Positions 33,201-42,760 are shown, numbered from the stretch's first letter. The stretch is DNA of 64,000 nucleotides from Panacibacter microcysteis (GCF_015831355.1 NZ_JADWYR010000002.1:806001-870000); one strand, 5' to 3'. Numbers and translations: made by a program. Notes: generated by a model not told the origin, from the sequence alone.

Positions 33201-33234
33201 ATTAATTTTTGATCTACTTTCTTACATTTACAAC

Positions 33235-33891
33235 ATGCTTTCGCAAACAGAAGAAAATTATTTAAAAGCCTTGTTCCACCTAACTGCTGAAACCGCCGGT
33301 AAATCAGAGGCAGGAACAAACGAGATTGCGGGTACGCTCAATGTAAAGCCGGCTACAGCAAACGATATGCTGAAAAAACTGAAAGAAAAAAAGCTGATCC
33401 ATTACGAGAAATACGGTAAAGTTTCGTTGACAACTTTTGGCAAAAAGCAGGCGATTGAGATCATCCGCAAACATCGCCTATGGGAAACCTTCTTATATGA
33501 ATGCCTCGAGTTTACATGGGATGAAGTACACGAAGTGGCTGAACAGCTTGAGCATATTCATTCTGTGAAACTGATTGAAAAGCTCGAAAAATTCCTGGCC
33601 TATCCTGAGTTCGATCCTCATGGAGATCCTATCCCCAATGCCAGGGGCGAACTTAAAATGCAGACCCGCAAAACATTATCAGAAGTAGCGGTAGGTAAAA
33701 CCTGCAAACTAATTGCTGTAAAAGATAATAGTGCATCTTTTTTGCAATATGCGGTAAAGGTTGGGCTCGGGCTCAGCAGCAAGATAAAAGTAACCGCACG
33801 CCACGAGTTTGATGCAACCATCGACATTGAGGTAAACGGGAAAACCTCGAGTGTAAGCCAGAAGTTTGCCGAAAACGTGTTCGTTATCTGA
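33235..33891 (+). CDS. DtxR/MntR-family metal-dependent transcriptional regulator
   Basis: Metal-responsive repressor of 218 residues. The N-terminal winged helix covers about 1-65 (SQTEENYLKALFHLT, NEIAGTLNVKPATANDMLKKLKEKKLIHYEKYGKVSLT). The dimerisation and metal-binding domain follows at about 70-140, with Glu/His-rich helices (WDEVHEVAEQLEHIHSVKLIEKLE) supplying ligands. The C-terminal 150-218 segment is an FeoA/SH3-like domain (LSEVAVGKTCKLIAVKDNSASFLQYAVKVGLGLSSKIKV). The chain matches the long DtxR form rather than short MntR. It is divergent from a TonB receptor gene, and a DtxR-like palindrome lies between them, so it probably represses the receptor, and possibly itself, when metal is plentiful. 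Whether it senses Fe or Mn is not determined. Confidence 0.92.
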   Translation: MLSQTEENYLKALFHLTAETAGKSEAGTNEIAGTLNVKPATANDMLKKLKEKKLIHYEKYGKVSLTTFGKKQAIEIIRKHRLWETFLYECLEFTWDEVHEVAEQLEHIHSVKLIEKLEKFLAYPEFDPHGDPIPNARGELKMQTRKTLSEVAVGKTCKLIAVKDNSASFLQYAVKVGLGLSSKIKVTARHEFDATIDIEVNGKTSSVSQKFAENVFVI

Positions 33892-34275
33892 TGCATCACA
33901 CGCAGGTATACGAAAAGTTTTTTTATGAACCCGGCTGCATTACAAAGCCCGGCTTTCGTTGCGTCGCACTCTTGTACTGTTGATGCTTTATTCAGCAGTG
34001 CGAAGATTGAAGCGAAAATTCAATCAATGCCTTTCCGTTTAACAATTATATGAACAACTTTTCAGGTGGTAACAAACACTTCTGTCGTCTCTTTCGTTCA
34101 GGTTAATTACTGATACACATTATCATCATCACGCAGCATATACTGTGGCACGGCGCATGTTTTTTTATTACCTGCCCGCAGCAATAATGCTTACGGTGAA
34201 ATATGCCTGTAAAAATATTTTTTACATGCAACGCTTTTTATCAATACCGTGTCAGCATAAACATACAGCTCCCGG
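33892..34275. other. Intergenic region of 384 bp with one repeat copy
   Basis: Holds dispersed repeat copy 16 near its left end (33958-33977). The remainder is AT-rich; I see no gene, RNA or clear terminator in it. Confidence 0.5.
33958..33977 (+). repeat. Dispersed repeat core, type B (copy 16)
   Basis: Exact type B core. Arms: ATGAACCCGGCTGCATTAC upstream; TTTATTCAGCAGTGCGAAG downstream. Confidence 0.9.
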
Positions 34276-34839
34276 ATGGATGAAAAAAGACTGGTAAAAG
34301 ACTGTTTAAGATGCCTGCCTGCGGCTCAACGGGAGTTGTACGACCTGTTTGCGCCGCAAATGATGGCCGTTTGCTACCGATATACCAAATCTGTAAATGA
34401 TGCAGAAGATGTTTTGCAGGAAGGATTTATTAAAGTGTATAAAAACCTGCACCAATATCGTTTTGATGGAGAACTGGGTGCCTGGATAAGGGCTATTATG
34501 GTCAGGACATCACTCAATTACCTCAAAAAAAATCAACCTTACAGTTATGAATTCACCTATGATGATGTATCCATGCATCCCGTTGAGGAAGCAACTCCAC
34601 TTGTTGTTTTAAACGCCAAAGAACTTGCCGACATGATAAGACAGTTGCCAACAGGCTACCAGGCAATCTTTAACCTGCATGCGGTGGAAGGCTATACGCA
34701 CGTGGAGATCGGTAAAATGCTCGGTATTCATGAGGGTACATCAAGATCTCAATACATGAGGGCCAGAACTTTATTAACAAGCTGGCTGGAACACAAAAGT
34801 AGTGTTGGTGTAAAAAAAGAAAGATATGCCGGAAAATGA
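34276..34839 (+). CDS. ECF-type RNA polymerase sigma factor (couple 2)
   Basis: ECF sigma factor of 187 residues. Region 2 covers about 15-80 (AQRELYDLFAPQMMAVCYRYTKSVNDAEDVLQEGFIKVYKNLHQYRFDGELGAWIRAIMVRTSLNYLKK). Region 4 covers about 120-170 (LPTGYQAIFNLHAVEGYTHVEIGKMLGIHEGTSRSQYMRARTLL). Both are typical. The gene overlaps the following beta-barrel partner by 14 bp. The GTG/ATG choice is simple because ATG at 34276 gives the expected N-terminus. Confidence 0.92.
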   Translation: MDEKRLVKDCLRCLPAAQRELYDLFAPQMMAVCYRYTKSVNDAEDVLQEGFIKVYKNLHQYRFDGELGAWIRAIMVRTSLNYLKKNQPYSYEFTYDDVSMHPVEEATPLVVLNAKELADMIRQLPTGYQAIFNLHAVEGYTHVEIGKMLGIHEGTSRSQYMRARTLLTSWLEHKSSVGVKKERYAGK

Positions 34840-36298
34840 ATTTGAAAAACAGGTAAAAGATCTGATGGATGAGTTGAAGATCACTCCATCTGCACCTGTG
34901 TGGGAAACGCTTGAAAAGCGCATACCCAAAAGCAACCGGAGAAGAAGATTTTTTGCATTTTTCTTATTGCTTACCGGTTTTGCGGTGTGCGGCTATTTTG
35001 TGTATTATAAATTTTATTCCGGCAATTATGCTGCAACTGTTGTAAGATTTGAAGACAGCAACGCAGCCATAACAAAAACTAAGCGCATCCCGCCTGCCAA
35101 TCCTGATGCCAGTGGAGCAGCAGCAATAGCCCGGGAGGAAAAACAAAGTAATGAGCAGCCTGCAGCAACCGAAAAATCAGCAAAAAGAATTTTGCCTAAC
35201 GCCATAGCCACAGCAAAAAACACAGGCAACCCAACACGCCGGGCTGCTATCAATCATCCAACCCCTGATGATGTATTACGCACGAACAATGAAAAGAATA
35301 CGGACAAGAATGCAACGGGAAAATTTTTTGCAGGAACAGAAGAACCAACAATCAGTAAGCAAAAAGAAACAGCCGACCCGGAAACATACCAAACAACCGA
35401 ACTGCCAGATGATCATGTTAGCGTTACTCAAAGCGCCGGAACCTCACTGGTAATTGAAAAAAATGATGGAAGTAGCAAAAAACTGATAATGCCTGACACT
35501 TCAAAAAAAGTGACTGCCGAAGCAACTAAACGCGATATAAAAAACGCTGCTAACAAACAGAAGAAAATCAGTCTTGGGTTAACAGCCTTTTATGGAAAGA
35601 GTGATGTGATTGAAAAATTTAACCTCGGATTATCGGGTGCGGACAAGGCCTACGCAGAGCAACTAACCGGCATGCCAGCAAACGGATATTTGCGGGATAG
35701 CCTTGTGTATGAAAACAAAGCAAAAGATGTAAAGGCCAGGTTATCTTTTGCAATAGGTGTGGTGGCAACAAAACCTGTTGGCCCACGAAGCAGCATTAGT
35801 GCGGGCATTGAATACCTGCAAATGAAAACGCAGATACAGACCGGCATTATGAAAGACTCCGGTGGCAATTTTAATTACAACAACTCGCAAATATCAACGA
35901 GGCTGGATAATTTTTATACGGCCGGCGGCAATATTACTCAAACGAATACGTATCGTTTTATAAGAGTGCCGGTTTTTTACAGTTATCGTTTTACCAATAA
36001 TAAAAGGCTTTACTTTAACACAGATGCAGGCTTTTCTTTATTGAGACTTGTTAGTGCTGATGCACTTATTTATGACAGTTATAACCAGGCTTTTTATAAG
36101 AACAACGACGTGCTGAATAAAACACAGATAAACTTTTTGGTTGGTTTAAACGCCAACTTGCGGTTCCACAATGATCACACACTTACGTTTGGCCCGCAGG
36201 CGCAATATTCTCCTGGCAGCGTAACGAAAAACTATAGTACAAAGCAACATTTCTTTGCGTGGGGTTTGCAGGCGCGGTACTACTTTAATAAAAGATAA
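34826..36298 (+). CDS. Sigma-coupled membrane protein with C-terminal beta-barrel (couple 2)
   Basis: Protein of 490 residues with the same plan as the other two sigma partners. Residues 1-40 are charged, with W26 in SAPVWETLEKRI. A membrane helix covers about 41-62 (RFFAFFLLLTGFAVCGYFVYYKF). A linker of about 180 residues rich in Ala, Lys, Thr and Glu follows. From about 247 come beta-strands of an outer-membrane-like barrel: KISLGLTAFYGKSDVIEKFNLG, ARLSFAIGVVATKPVG, SISAGIEYLQMKTQIQTGI, RFIRVPVFYSYRFTNNKRLYFNTDAGFSLLR, and HFFAWGLQARYYFNKR at the end. No signal peptide is present. It overlaps the sigma gene by 14 bp. Regulation of that sigma factor is inferred from coupling and the N-terminal segment; it has not been shown. 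Confidence 0.75.
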   Translation: MPENEFEKQVKDLMDELKITPSAPVWETLEKRIPKSNRRRRFFAFFLLLTGFAVCGYFVYYKFYSGNYAATVVRFEDSNAAITKTKRIPPANPDASGAAAIAREEKQSNEQPAATEKSAKRILPNAIATAKNTGNPTRRAAINHPTPDDVLRTNNEKNTDKNATGKFFAGTEEPTISKQKETADPETYQTTELPDDHVSVTQSAGTSLVIEKNDGSSKKLIMPDTSKKVTAEATKRDIKNAANKQKKISLGLTAFYGKSDVIEKFNLGLSGADKAYAEQLTGMPANGYLRDSLVYENKAKDVKARLSFAIGVVATKPVGPRSSISAGIEYLQMKTQIQTGIMKDSGGNFNYNNSQISTRLDNFYTAGGNITQTNTYRFIRVPVFYSYRFTNNKRLYFNTDAGFSLLRLVSADALIYDSYNQAFYKNNDVLNKTQINFLVGLNANLRFHNDHTLTFGPQAQYSPGSVTKNYSTKQHFFAWGLQARYYFNKR

Positions 36299-36399
36299 TC
36301 AGAACAATAAATATAAAACAATCGCAACTACAATACGGTAATGAGCGGTGTTAAGCCAGTTGGTATTTGTGATCGCCAAAGCTGCCATAAGAGTGGAAC

Positions 36400-36419
36400 G
36401 TACAAGTGAGTGACACAAC
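36400..36419 (-). repeat. Dispersed repeat core, type A (copy 17)
   Basis: Exact type A core, reverse orientation. Its full element spans about 36371-36430 and has short inverted ends (ATCGCC ... GGCGAT), with the AAAGCTGCCATAAGAGTGGAAC arm. Confidence 0.9.
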
Positions 36420-36458
36420 AGGCGATGCCAAAAGATATACTGCCGGTAACATTATTTT

Positions 36459-37376
36459 TTACGCCTGCAGCCTGTCTATCACACGCTTTATTTCATTATC
36501 CAGTTCTGTTGCGCTTAGCTGAATGTACAGCAGCATATCTTTTAATGATGGTTCTATAACATTGCTTACATCTGTCCTGATAAGCTCGAGTAAACCTAAC
36601 ATATTTGCCAGTGGCCTTCTTACTTCGTGCGACTGTAAAAATGCGAGTTCCTTTATTTTCAGATCGTGCTCGTAAACTTTTTGCTCTGCTGCTTTTAACT
36701 CGGTAATATCGATGGCCCAGCCGCCGACGAGTTTATTATGATCAATTGTTGTAAGCGGGAATTTATATACCAGGAAGTTCCTGGTTCTGCCTTTCAGGTC
36801 GATGCTGATTTCTTCTGTTTTCAGCACTTTTTGCGTAGTAAGCACAATATTATTGTTGAGCTGGTATAAATCTGCAAGGTGTTGCGGAAAGATGTCCCAC
36901 AGGCTTTTGCCAATATCGTTTATGGAAAGCCCTGTGAAGGCAAGATAGTACCTGTTCATGTTCAGGAGCCGGCCTGCGGCATCGCAGATCCACGCGGAGG
37001 CGGGACTGTTGTTCATGAAGCTATCAATAAGATGGGATTCTTTAATGATAGACTGTGTTCTTTTGGTTACACTGTTTTGCTGGGCGATGCCAATGATGAT
37101 GTTTTCAGTAAAAAGGGTAAATTCCCATGTGTAAAGATTGCTCTGCGGATCGTGCGAAATAAATTCGATATGAGCGAAAGAGTCGTTTAATACTACATTG
37201 CTCAGATGTTGAAATTCTTCAAACTCAGTGCCGGTAAAGATTTCGCTGGTAAACAGGAGTTTACCGGAAACGCAAAAAGCTTTTGCCAGCGCATCATTGT
37301 ACTCCCTGACGTTGCCGTTGCTATCAAAGAGCAGTACAAGGTTAGTCTTGGAATGTTTTAGCCAGTTAGGAATCAT
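36459..37376 (-). CDS. PAS-domain protein with a histidine-kinase dimerisation helix but no ATPase domain
   Basis: Cytoplasmic protein of 305 residues. It has a degenerate N-terminal PAS-like region (about 8-110, LVLLFDSNGNVREYNDALAKAF), a second PAS domain (about 115-235, LIDSFMNNSPASAWICDAAGRLLNMNRYYLAFTG) with a PAC-like end (GGWAIDITELKAAEQKVYEH), and a short coiled helix leading to the H-box FLQSHEVRRPLANMLGLLELI at about 248-268. The chain stops some 37 residues later, where a HATPase_c domain would be expected. It may act as a dimer that takes or gives phosphate through the H-box His, or as a sensor that lost kinase activity. The stop is followed by ordinary intergenic sequence, so I see no frameshifted remnant. 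Confidence 0.8.
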   Translation of the reverse strand: MIPNWLKHSKTNLVLLFDSNGNVREYNDALAKAFCVSGKLLFTSEIFTGTEFEEFQHLSNVVLNDSFAHIEFISHDPQSNLYTWEFTLFTENIIIGIAQQNSVTKRTQSIIKESHLIDSFMNNSPASAWICDAAGRLLNMNRYYLAFTGLSINDIGKSLWDIFPQHLADLYQLNNNIVLTTQKVLKTEEISIDLKGRTRNFLVYKFPLTTIDHNKLVGGWAIDITELKAAEQKVYEHDLKIKELAFLQSHEVRRPLANMLGLLELIRTDVSNVIEPSLKDMLLYIQLSATELDNEIKRVIDRLQA

Positions 37377-37445
37377 GGTAGTAGCGTGGCTGTAAATATG
37401 AGTAAAAATTTACTACAAACTTTACATAGGCGCTACAGTATTTTA

Positions 37446-39497
37446 TTACTTTATTACAACTGCACTGAGGGCGGGCAGGTGAATTTTTAACTTATACCAG
37501 TTATCATCTCCGTCAACCATTTCAGCTTTGATCTCGGGGTTGAAAACATCACCGGTACCCCAGAATTCTTTGCTGTCGCTGTTGAAAATTTCTTTCCAGT
37601 TGTTTTTGCCGTGTACATGTACTTCCCAATTGTTGCGTACCAGCGGCGTCATATTTAAAATAACAACGATGTCGTCTTTGGGGTTCTCTCCTTTTCTTCT
37701 GAAACTTAGTACTGTATCTGCCCGATGATTGAGGTCTACCCATTCGAAACCACCGGGATCGAATTGTTTTTCGTGCAATGCAGGCTCGCCCCGGTATAAT
37801 TCGTTCAGTTTTTGGATGCAATATTTCATGCCGCCATGGCTTACAAAATTGAGGAGGTTCCACTGCAGTTCGCTTTTGTAATTCCATTCGGTAGTTGCTG
37901 CAAACTCATTGCCCATGAAGAGTAGTTTGCCACCAGGATGTGTGAACATGTAGGTGTATAGCAAACGCAGGTTGGCAAATTTTTGCCAATCATCGCCAGG
38001 CATTTTGTACAGCATGGGACTTTTGCCATGAACCACTTCGTCGTGGCTTAACGGAAGCATGAAATTTTCGTCGTGAAAATACATCATGCTAAAGCTGAAT
38101 TTATCCTGGTGGAACTGTCGGTAGATTGGATCCATTTTGAAGTAATCGAGCGTATCATGCATCCAGCCCATCATCCATTTCATACCAAAGCCGAGGCCGC
38201 CATCGTACAACGGTTTACTGATCTTTGGCCAATCGGTAGCTTCTTCTGCTATTGTTTGTATGCCGGAGAAATCCCTGTATAAAGTAGCGTTGAGGTCTTT
38301 GATGAACTCAATGGCTTCCAGGTTACCATTGCCGCCAAATTCATTGGGTTCCCACTGTCCTGCATTGCGGCTGTAATCGAGCCGCAGCATTGAACTTACT
38401 GCATCTACACGCAAACCGTCTGCATGAAAGCGGTCGCACCAGAACCTGGCGCTGCTGATAAGAAAACTTTTTACCTCGCCCCGTGCATAATTGAAAATAT
38501 AGGAATTCCAGTCCGGGTGATAGCCCTTTCGCATGTCTGCATATTCATATGTATGCGTGCCATCGAACATAAAGAGTCCATGTGAATCGTACGGGAAATG
38601 CGAAGGAACCCAATCGAGTATTACACCAATGCCGGCCTGGTGAAATGCGTCTACCATAGCAGCAAAATCCTGGGGAGCACCAAAACGTGAAGTGGGTGCG
38701 AAAAATCCGGTGCCCTGGTATCCCCAGCTTCCGTCGAAAGGGTGTTCCATAACAGGCATGAATTCAACATGGGTAAAACCCATTTCCTTTACATAGGGAA
38801 CAAGTCTCTCAGTTATTTGCGCATAGGTATTGTAAGACTCTTCATCAAATTTATCTGGCCGCATCCAGCTTGCGAGGTGCACTTCGTACACGCTCCAGGG
38901 AGCTGTAAGTTTATTGTGCTCCGTTCTTTGCTGCATCCATGCTTCATCTTTCCACTCATAAAAAGTGCCCCATGTAATGGATGCTGTTAAAGGGCGCATT
39001 TCCCATAAATGGGCAAAAGGGTCTCCCTTGTCAAGTTGTATGCCCTGGAAACCGTGTATGTGATATTTGTATGATTCCCCGGCTACAACATGCGGTATAA
39101 AACCTTCCCATATACCTGAGTGATCTAACCGTACAAAAAGCTGATGGGCATCTTTTTCCCAGTTATTAAAATTTCCTGTAACGCTTACCTGTGTAGCGTT
39201 TGGTGCCCATACAGCAAAATAGGTACCTGGTGTACCCAGTACATTCAGTTGTTTATTGCCAAACAGTTCGTATAACCTGTAGTGTGTGCCCTGCTGAAAG
39301 TTTTGAATGTCTTCCTGCGAAAACAAGGAATAATTCCATACAGGTTTTGTACTGTCAACAAAATGTATATCCTCGTATTTGGGAGGTGTATTTTGTATAG
39401 GCTGCTGATCACTGTTGTCGTGCTTCAAATTTTTTTTCGTTTTTTTTATGGAATCACCTTTTGATTGTGTCTTAGCTGAATTTGATTTCGCTGGCAT
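37446..39497 (-). CDS. glgB: 1,4-alpha-glucan branching enzyme
   Basis: Glycogen branching enzyme of the GH13 family, 683 residues. It cuts alpha-1,4 glucan chains and rejoins them as alpha-1,6 branches. After a Lys-rich N-terminal extension of about 45 residues (SNSAKTQSKGDSIKKTKKNLKHDN) comes the CBM48 domain (about 70-160, GTYFAVWAPNATQVSVTGNFNNWEKDAHQL), then the catalytic barrel. Nucleophile D365 is in GLRVDAVSSMLRLDYSR and the acid/base Glu is near 418 in TIAEEATDWP. The HDEVVHGK segment and C-terminal beta domain follow. The Lys-rich extension is longer than in typical GlgB. No other glycogen genes are adjacent. It is divergent from the large beta-barrel gene. Confidence 0.95.
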   Translation of the reverse strand: MPAKSNSAKTQSKGDSIKKTKKNLKHDNSDQQPIQNTPPKYEDIHFVDSTKPVWNYSLFSQEDIQNFQQGTHYRLYELFGNKQLNVLGTPGTYFAVWAPNATQVSVTGNFNNWEKDAHQLFVRLDHSGIWEGFIPHVVAGESYKYHIHGFQGIQLDKGDPFAHLWEMRPLTASITWGTFYEWKDEAWMQQRTEHNKLTAPWSVYEVHLASWMRPDKFDEESYNTYAQITERLVPYVKEMGFTHVEFMPVMEHPFDGSWGYQGTGFFAPTSRFGAPQDFAAMVDAFHQAGIGVILDWVPSHFPYDSHGLFMFDGTHTYEYADMRKGYHPDWNSYIFNYARGEVKSFLISSARFWCDRFHADGLRVDAVSSMLRLDYSRNAGQWEPNEFGGNGNLEAIEFIKDLNATLYRDFSGIQTIAEEATDWPKISKPLYDGGLGFGMKWMMGWMHDTLDYFKMDPIYRQFHQDKFSFSMMYFHDENFMLPLSHDEVVHGKSPMLYKMPGDDWQKFANLRLLYTYMFTHPGGKLLFMGNEFAATTEWNYKSELQWNLLNFVSHGGMKYCIQKLNELYRGEPALHEKQFDPGGFEWVDLNHRADTVLSFRRKGENPKDDIVVILNMTPLVRNNWEVHVHGKNNWKEIFNSDSKEFWGTGDVFNPEIKAEMVDGDDNWYKLKIHLPALSAVVIK

Positions 39498-39964
39498 GTG
39501 CTAACCGTTTAAAGTATATAAGAACCATTAACGTAAAATTAGGAATAGTAAAATTGCTTTCTGCATTTATTTACACAATTTCACGGCGTTATAACCAGGA
39601 CTGTGCTTCAATGATTTGTGCGATTTTTCAGGCTTTTTCCTTGCAAACATTTTTATTCTTCGACTATTGGTTTTTGTGAACAAAAAACTGCTGAAATACA
39701 GAATTGCTTTTTGCATGGGCGTAAGATTTTCAGGAGATGAATGGCTGCAGATCAGATGCAGGTATATGCTGAAAACGTAGAAAACAAGCAACGATAGCAC
39801 TGCCGGCAATCATTTGCGCGGAGATCGTTCCTGTTTTCGCTTTGCTCAAATAAGTTCCTGCAGTTGAAGAGTGCGACGCAACGGATGCCTGATGCTTATT
39901 CAACAGCCTGGTACATAGTAATTACATAATTGCAGTTTACTGCAACTTAACCTTTTACCAACGT
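39498..39964. other. Intergenic region of 467 bp
   Basis: Divergent region between glgB and the large beta-barrel gene. It contains repeat copy 18 (39863-39882). I see no convincing gene; an 80-codon reading frame at 39567-39809 on the minus strand has no family resemblance and is not called. Confidence 0.5.
39863..39882 (-). repeat. Dispersed repeat core, type B (copy 18)
   Basis: Reverse type B core, variant GTTGAAGAGTGCGACGCAAC identical to copy 4 over 20 bp. It is followed by GGATGCCTGATGCTTATTCAACAGCC. Confidence 0.85.
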
Positions 39965-42760
39965 ATGAAAAGAAACCTGTTATTGCTTTTTACGGTCGTC
40001 TTTTTTTCAACTGTATCATATGCGCAAACCTCTTCTGTAAAAGGAATCATAAGAGATACAAGCAGCCGGGAAAACCTTGCTAATACCACCGTTGCACTGT
40101 TGCGCGGCAAAGATTCGATACTTGTAAAATTTACCCGAACCAATACGAATGGCGCGTTTGAATTAAAAGGTATTGATACCGGCAAATACGTATTGCTGAT
40201 CACCTATCCCAAATATGCGGACTATGTTGAAAATCTAACCATAAAAGACTCAGCCGCAGCCATGGATCTTGGCACCATACCTGTTATTCTGAAAGCAAAC
40301 CTTTTGCAGGAGGTGATTGTACGGCAAACTATAAGCGCCATACGTGTAAAGGGTGACACCACTGAATATAATGCAGATAGTTTTCGCGTACAGCCAAACG
40401 CATCTGTAGAAGACCTGCTGAAGAAACTACCTGGTATACAGGTTGACAGAAACGGGCAGATAACGGCCCAGGGCGAGAAGGTACAAAAAGTGTTGGTGGA
40501 TGGGGAAGAATTTTTTGGCGATGACCCCACGCTTGTGACCCAGAACCTGCGCGCAGACATGATTGATAAAGTGCAGGTTTTTGACAAAAAAAGTGACCAG
40601 GCCAATTTTACCGGTATAGATGACGGAGAACGGCAAAAAACATTGAACCTGAAGTTGAAAGACAATAAAAAGAATGGCTATTTCGGCAAGATCAATGCAG
40701 GTGCAGGTACAGATGGGTATCATGATAACCAGGCGATGATCAATTCGTTTAAGAACAAGCAAAAAATTGCATTGTACGGTATCGTTTCAAACACCGGTAC
40801 ATCGGGCCTCAACTGGCAGGATCAAAGTAATTTTGGCGATAATCCATTGGGCAATGCAGACTATGATGAAACCGGTGGCTACTTCTTTATTGAAGGCGGT
40901 GGAGACGACCTTGATTCCTGGGACGGAAGATACAACGGGCAGGGATACCCACTGGTACAAACAGGCGGAGTACATTACAACAATAAGTGGAATGATGATA
41001 AAAACAACCTGAACCTAAACTATAAGATCATGCAATTGCATGTAACGGGTAACAGTGCTACAGAAGCGCAATCTATTCTGCCGGATTCAACCTCTTTTTA
41101 CAATAATTCCACGCAAAATTTTGCCAACGAAATTTTACGCAACCGTGGTAACGGCAGCTATGAATATACATTTGATACAACTTCTTCTATCAGGATAACA
41201 GCAGACGGCGGCATAGACCATAAAACAACACGCAGTACAGATTATTCCGAAGCGTTGGGCAACGACAAATCGCCTATCAATAACTCCCAGCGCAACACTT
41301 CTACCATTGGTGATAACCGCACGGTAAACAGTAATATTCTTTGGAAAAAGAAGCTGAAGAAAAAAGGGAGAACTGTATCTTTTAACCTACGTGAGAAATT
41401 TTCGAACAACACATCTGATGGATATTTGTATGCTGACAACCGGTTCTTTAACAACGGCGCAGAGACCAATGAAATAACCGACCAGTACAAAGCCTATAAT
41501 TCTAAGAATATTTCATTCGATTCCAAAATAACTTACTCCGAGCCGTTGTCGAAGGTTTCTTCTATAGTCGTTAATTATGGTGTTGTTATCAATAACAGTA
41601 ATTCAGAAAGAAGTTCTTATAACAAAAGCAATGAAGGTAAGTATACGATCGTAGACAGTATTTTCAGCAATGATTATGCATTCAATGTATTTACACACCG
41701 GGCAGGTGCCAATTATAGTTTATTCAGGAAGAAATTGAAATTTAATGCCGGTACCAATGTAGGTATTACCAGTTTCGATCAGAAAGACATGATCTCAAAA
41801 ACAACGGTCAGGCGCAGCTTTGTGAATTGGTTTCCGCAGGCCAATTTTTCCTATAATTTTTCCCAGCAAAGAAGGGTATTCCTTCGTTACAATGGAAGCA
41901 CCGAACAACCATCTATTCAGCAGATACAACCGGTAGCCACGAATGATGACCCGCTGAATATTGCCATTGGTAACCCCGATCTTAAACCAGCTTTCAGAAG
42001 CAACATCAACCTCGGCTTTTTTGACTTTAAAGTGCTTACTGAGCGTAACATCTGGACAAATGTGGGCTACACTTTTACCCAGAATGCAATTGGCAGCAGA
42101 GACTTTGTTGACCCGTCTACCGGCAAGCGCGTTTACCAGTCGGTAAATGTAGATGGTAACCGCTCTATCTATGCATATATGGATTATGGTATCAAGTTGA
42201 AAAAGCTGGAGACAAGAATAGGCCTTAATGCGAATGTAAACGGAAGCCGTTATGTGAGCATTGTAAATGATAGCCTCAATACCACTAACAGCGGCAGTTA
42301 TACCCTGGGACTTAACATTAATAAGGATAAAGAAAAGAAATATAGTTTTTATGTTTCACCTTCTGCCACTTATACTACCAGTAAATCATCTATTCAAACA
42401 GGTTTGCCCACAAAATACTGGACCTTTAATATCAACACCAGTTTCGATGTATTTCTGCCACTTAAATTCCAGATACATTCTGATTGTGACTTTAATTTCA
42501 GGCAAAAGACAGAAGTGTTCAGTACCAATAATAATGTTATTCTCTGGAACGCATGGGTGGGCAAGAAGTTTATGAAGAAAGAAAACCTGCTGGTAAAAGT
42601 TACCGGCCACGATTTGCTGAACCAGAATATTGGCTTCGACCGTACCGTTAACAGCAATTATATCTCACAAAGAACTTATAGCACCATTCAGCGATTTTTC
42701 CTTTTGTCGCTTGTATGGAATTTTACTAAGGCAGGAACTACTGCACCCGGTATGCAATAA
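39965..42760 (+). CDS. Large outer-membrane beta-barrel protein (OMP_b-brl_3 type, TonB-receptor-like)
   Basis: Outer-membrane protein of 931 residues. The signal peptide is MKRNLLLLFTVVFFSTVSYAQ. Residues about 23-105 are a carboxypeptidase-like regulatory domain (SSVKGIIRDTSSRENLANTTVALLRGKD). A plug-like region follows at about 125-220 (IRVKGDTTEYNADSFRVQPNASVEDLLKKLPGIQVDRNGQITAQGEKVQKVLVDGEEFFGDDPTLVTQNL). The remainder is a long barrel rich in Asn and Tyr, ending KIYSTIQRFFLLSLVWNF-like strands and a short tail. This layout matches the OMP_b-brl_3 family of TonB-receptor-like proteins, often paired with a GLPGLI-family gene, as here (downstream, 19 bp). Its ligand is unknown, and no substrate-binding lipoprotein (SusD) lies beside it. 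Confidence 0.9.
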   Translation: MKRNLLLLFTVVFFSTVSYAQTSSVKGIIRDTSSRENLANTTVALLRGKDSILVKFTRTNTNGAFELKGIDTGKYVLLITYPKYADYVENLTIKDSAAAMDLGTIPVILKANLLQEVIVRQTISAIRVKGDTTEYNADSFRVQPNASVEDLLKKLPGIQVDRNGQITAQGEKVQKVLVDGEEFFGDDPTLVTQNLRADMIDKVQVFDKKSDQANFTGIDDGERQKTLNLKLKDNKKNGYFGKINAGAGTDGYHDNQAMINSFKNKQKIALYGIVSNTGTSGLNWQDQSNFGDNPLGNADYDETGGYFFIEGGGDDLDSWDGRYNGQGYPLVQTGGVHYNNKWNDDKNNLNLNYKIMQLHVTGNSATEAQSILPDSTSFYNNSTQNFANEILRNRGNGSYEYTFDTTSSIRITADGGIDHKTTRSTDYSEALGNDKSPINNSQRNTSTIGDNRTVNSNILWKKKLKKKGRTVSFNLREKFSNNTSDGYLYADNRFFNNGAETNEITDQYKAYNSKNISFDSKITYSEPLSKVSSIVVNYGVVINNSNSERSSYNKSNEGKYTIVDSIFSNDYAFNVFTHRAGANYSLFRKKLKFNAGTNVGITSFDQKDMISKTTVRRSFVNWFPQANFSYNFSQQRRVFLRYNGSTEQPSIQQIQPVATNDDPLNIAIGNPDLKPAFRSNINLGFFDFKVLTERNIWTNVGYTFTQNAIGSRDFVDPSTGKRVYQSVNVDGNRSIYAYMDYGIKLKKLETRIGLNANVNGSRYVSIVNDSLNTTNSGSYTLGLNINKDKEKKYSFYVSPSATYTTSKSSIQTGLPTKYWTFNINTSFDVFLPLKFQIHSDCDFNFRQKTEVFSTNNNVILWNAWVGKKFMKKENLLVKVTGHDLLNQNIGFDRTVNSNYISQRTYSTIQRFFLLSLVWNFTKAGTTAPGMQ

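Noticed and set aside
39567-39809. 80-codon minus-strand frame upstream of glgB
   Set aside because: It has one hydrophobic stretch and a basic tail, but no signal peptide, family match or terminator. It is too weak to call.
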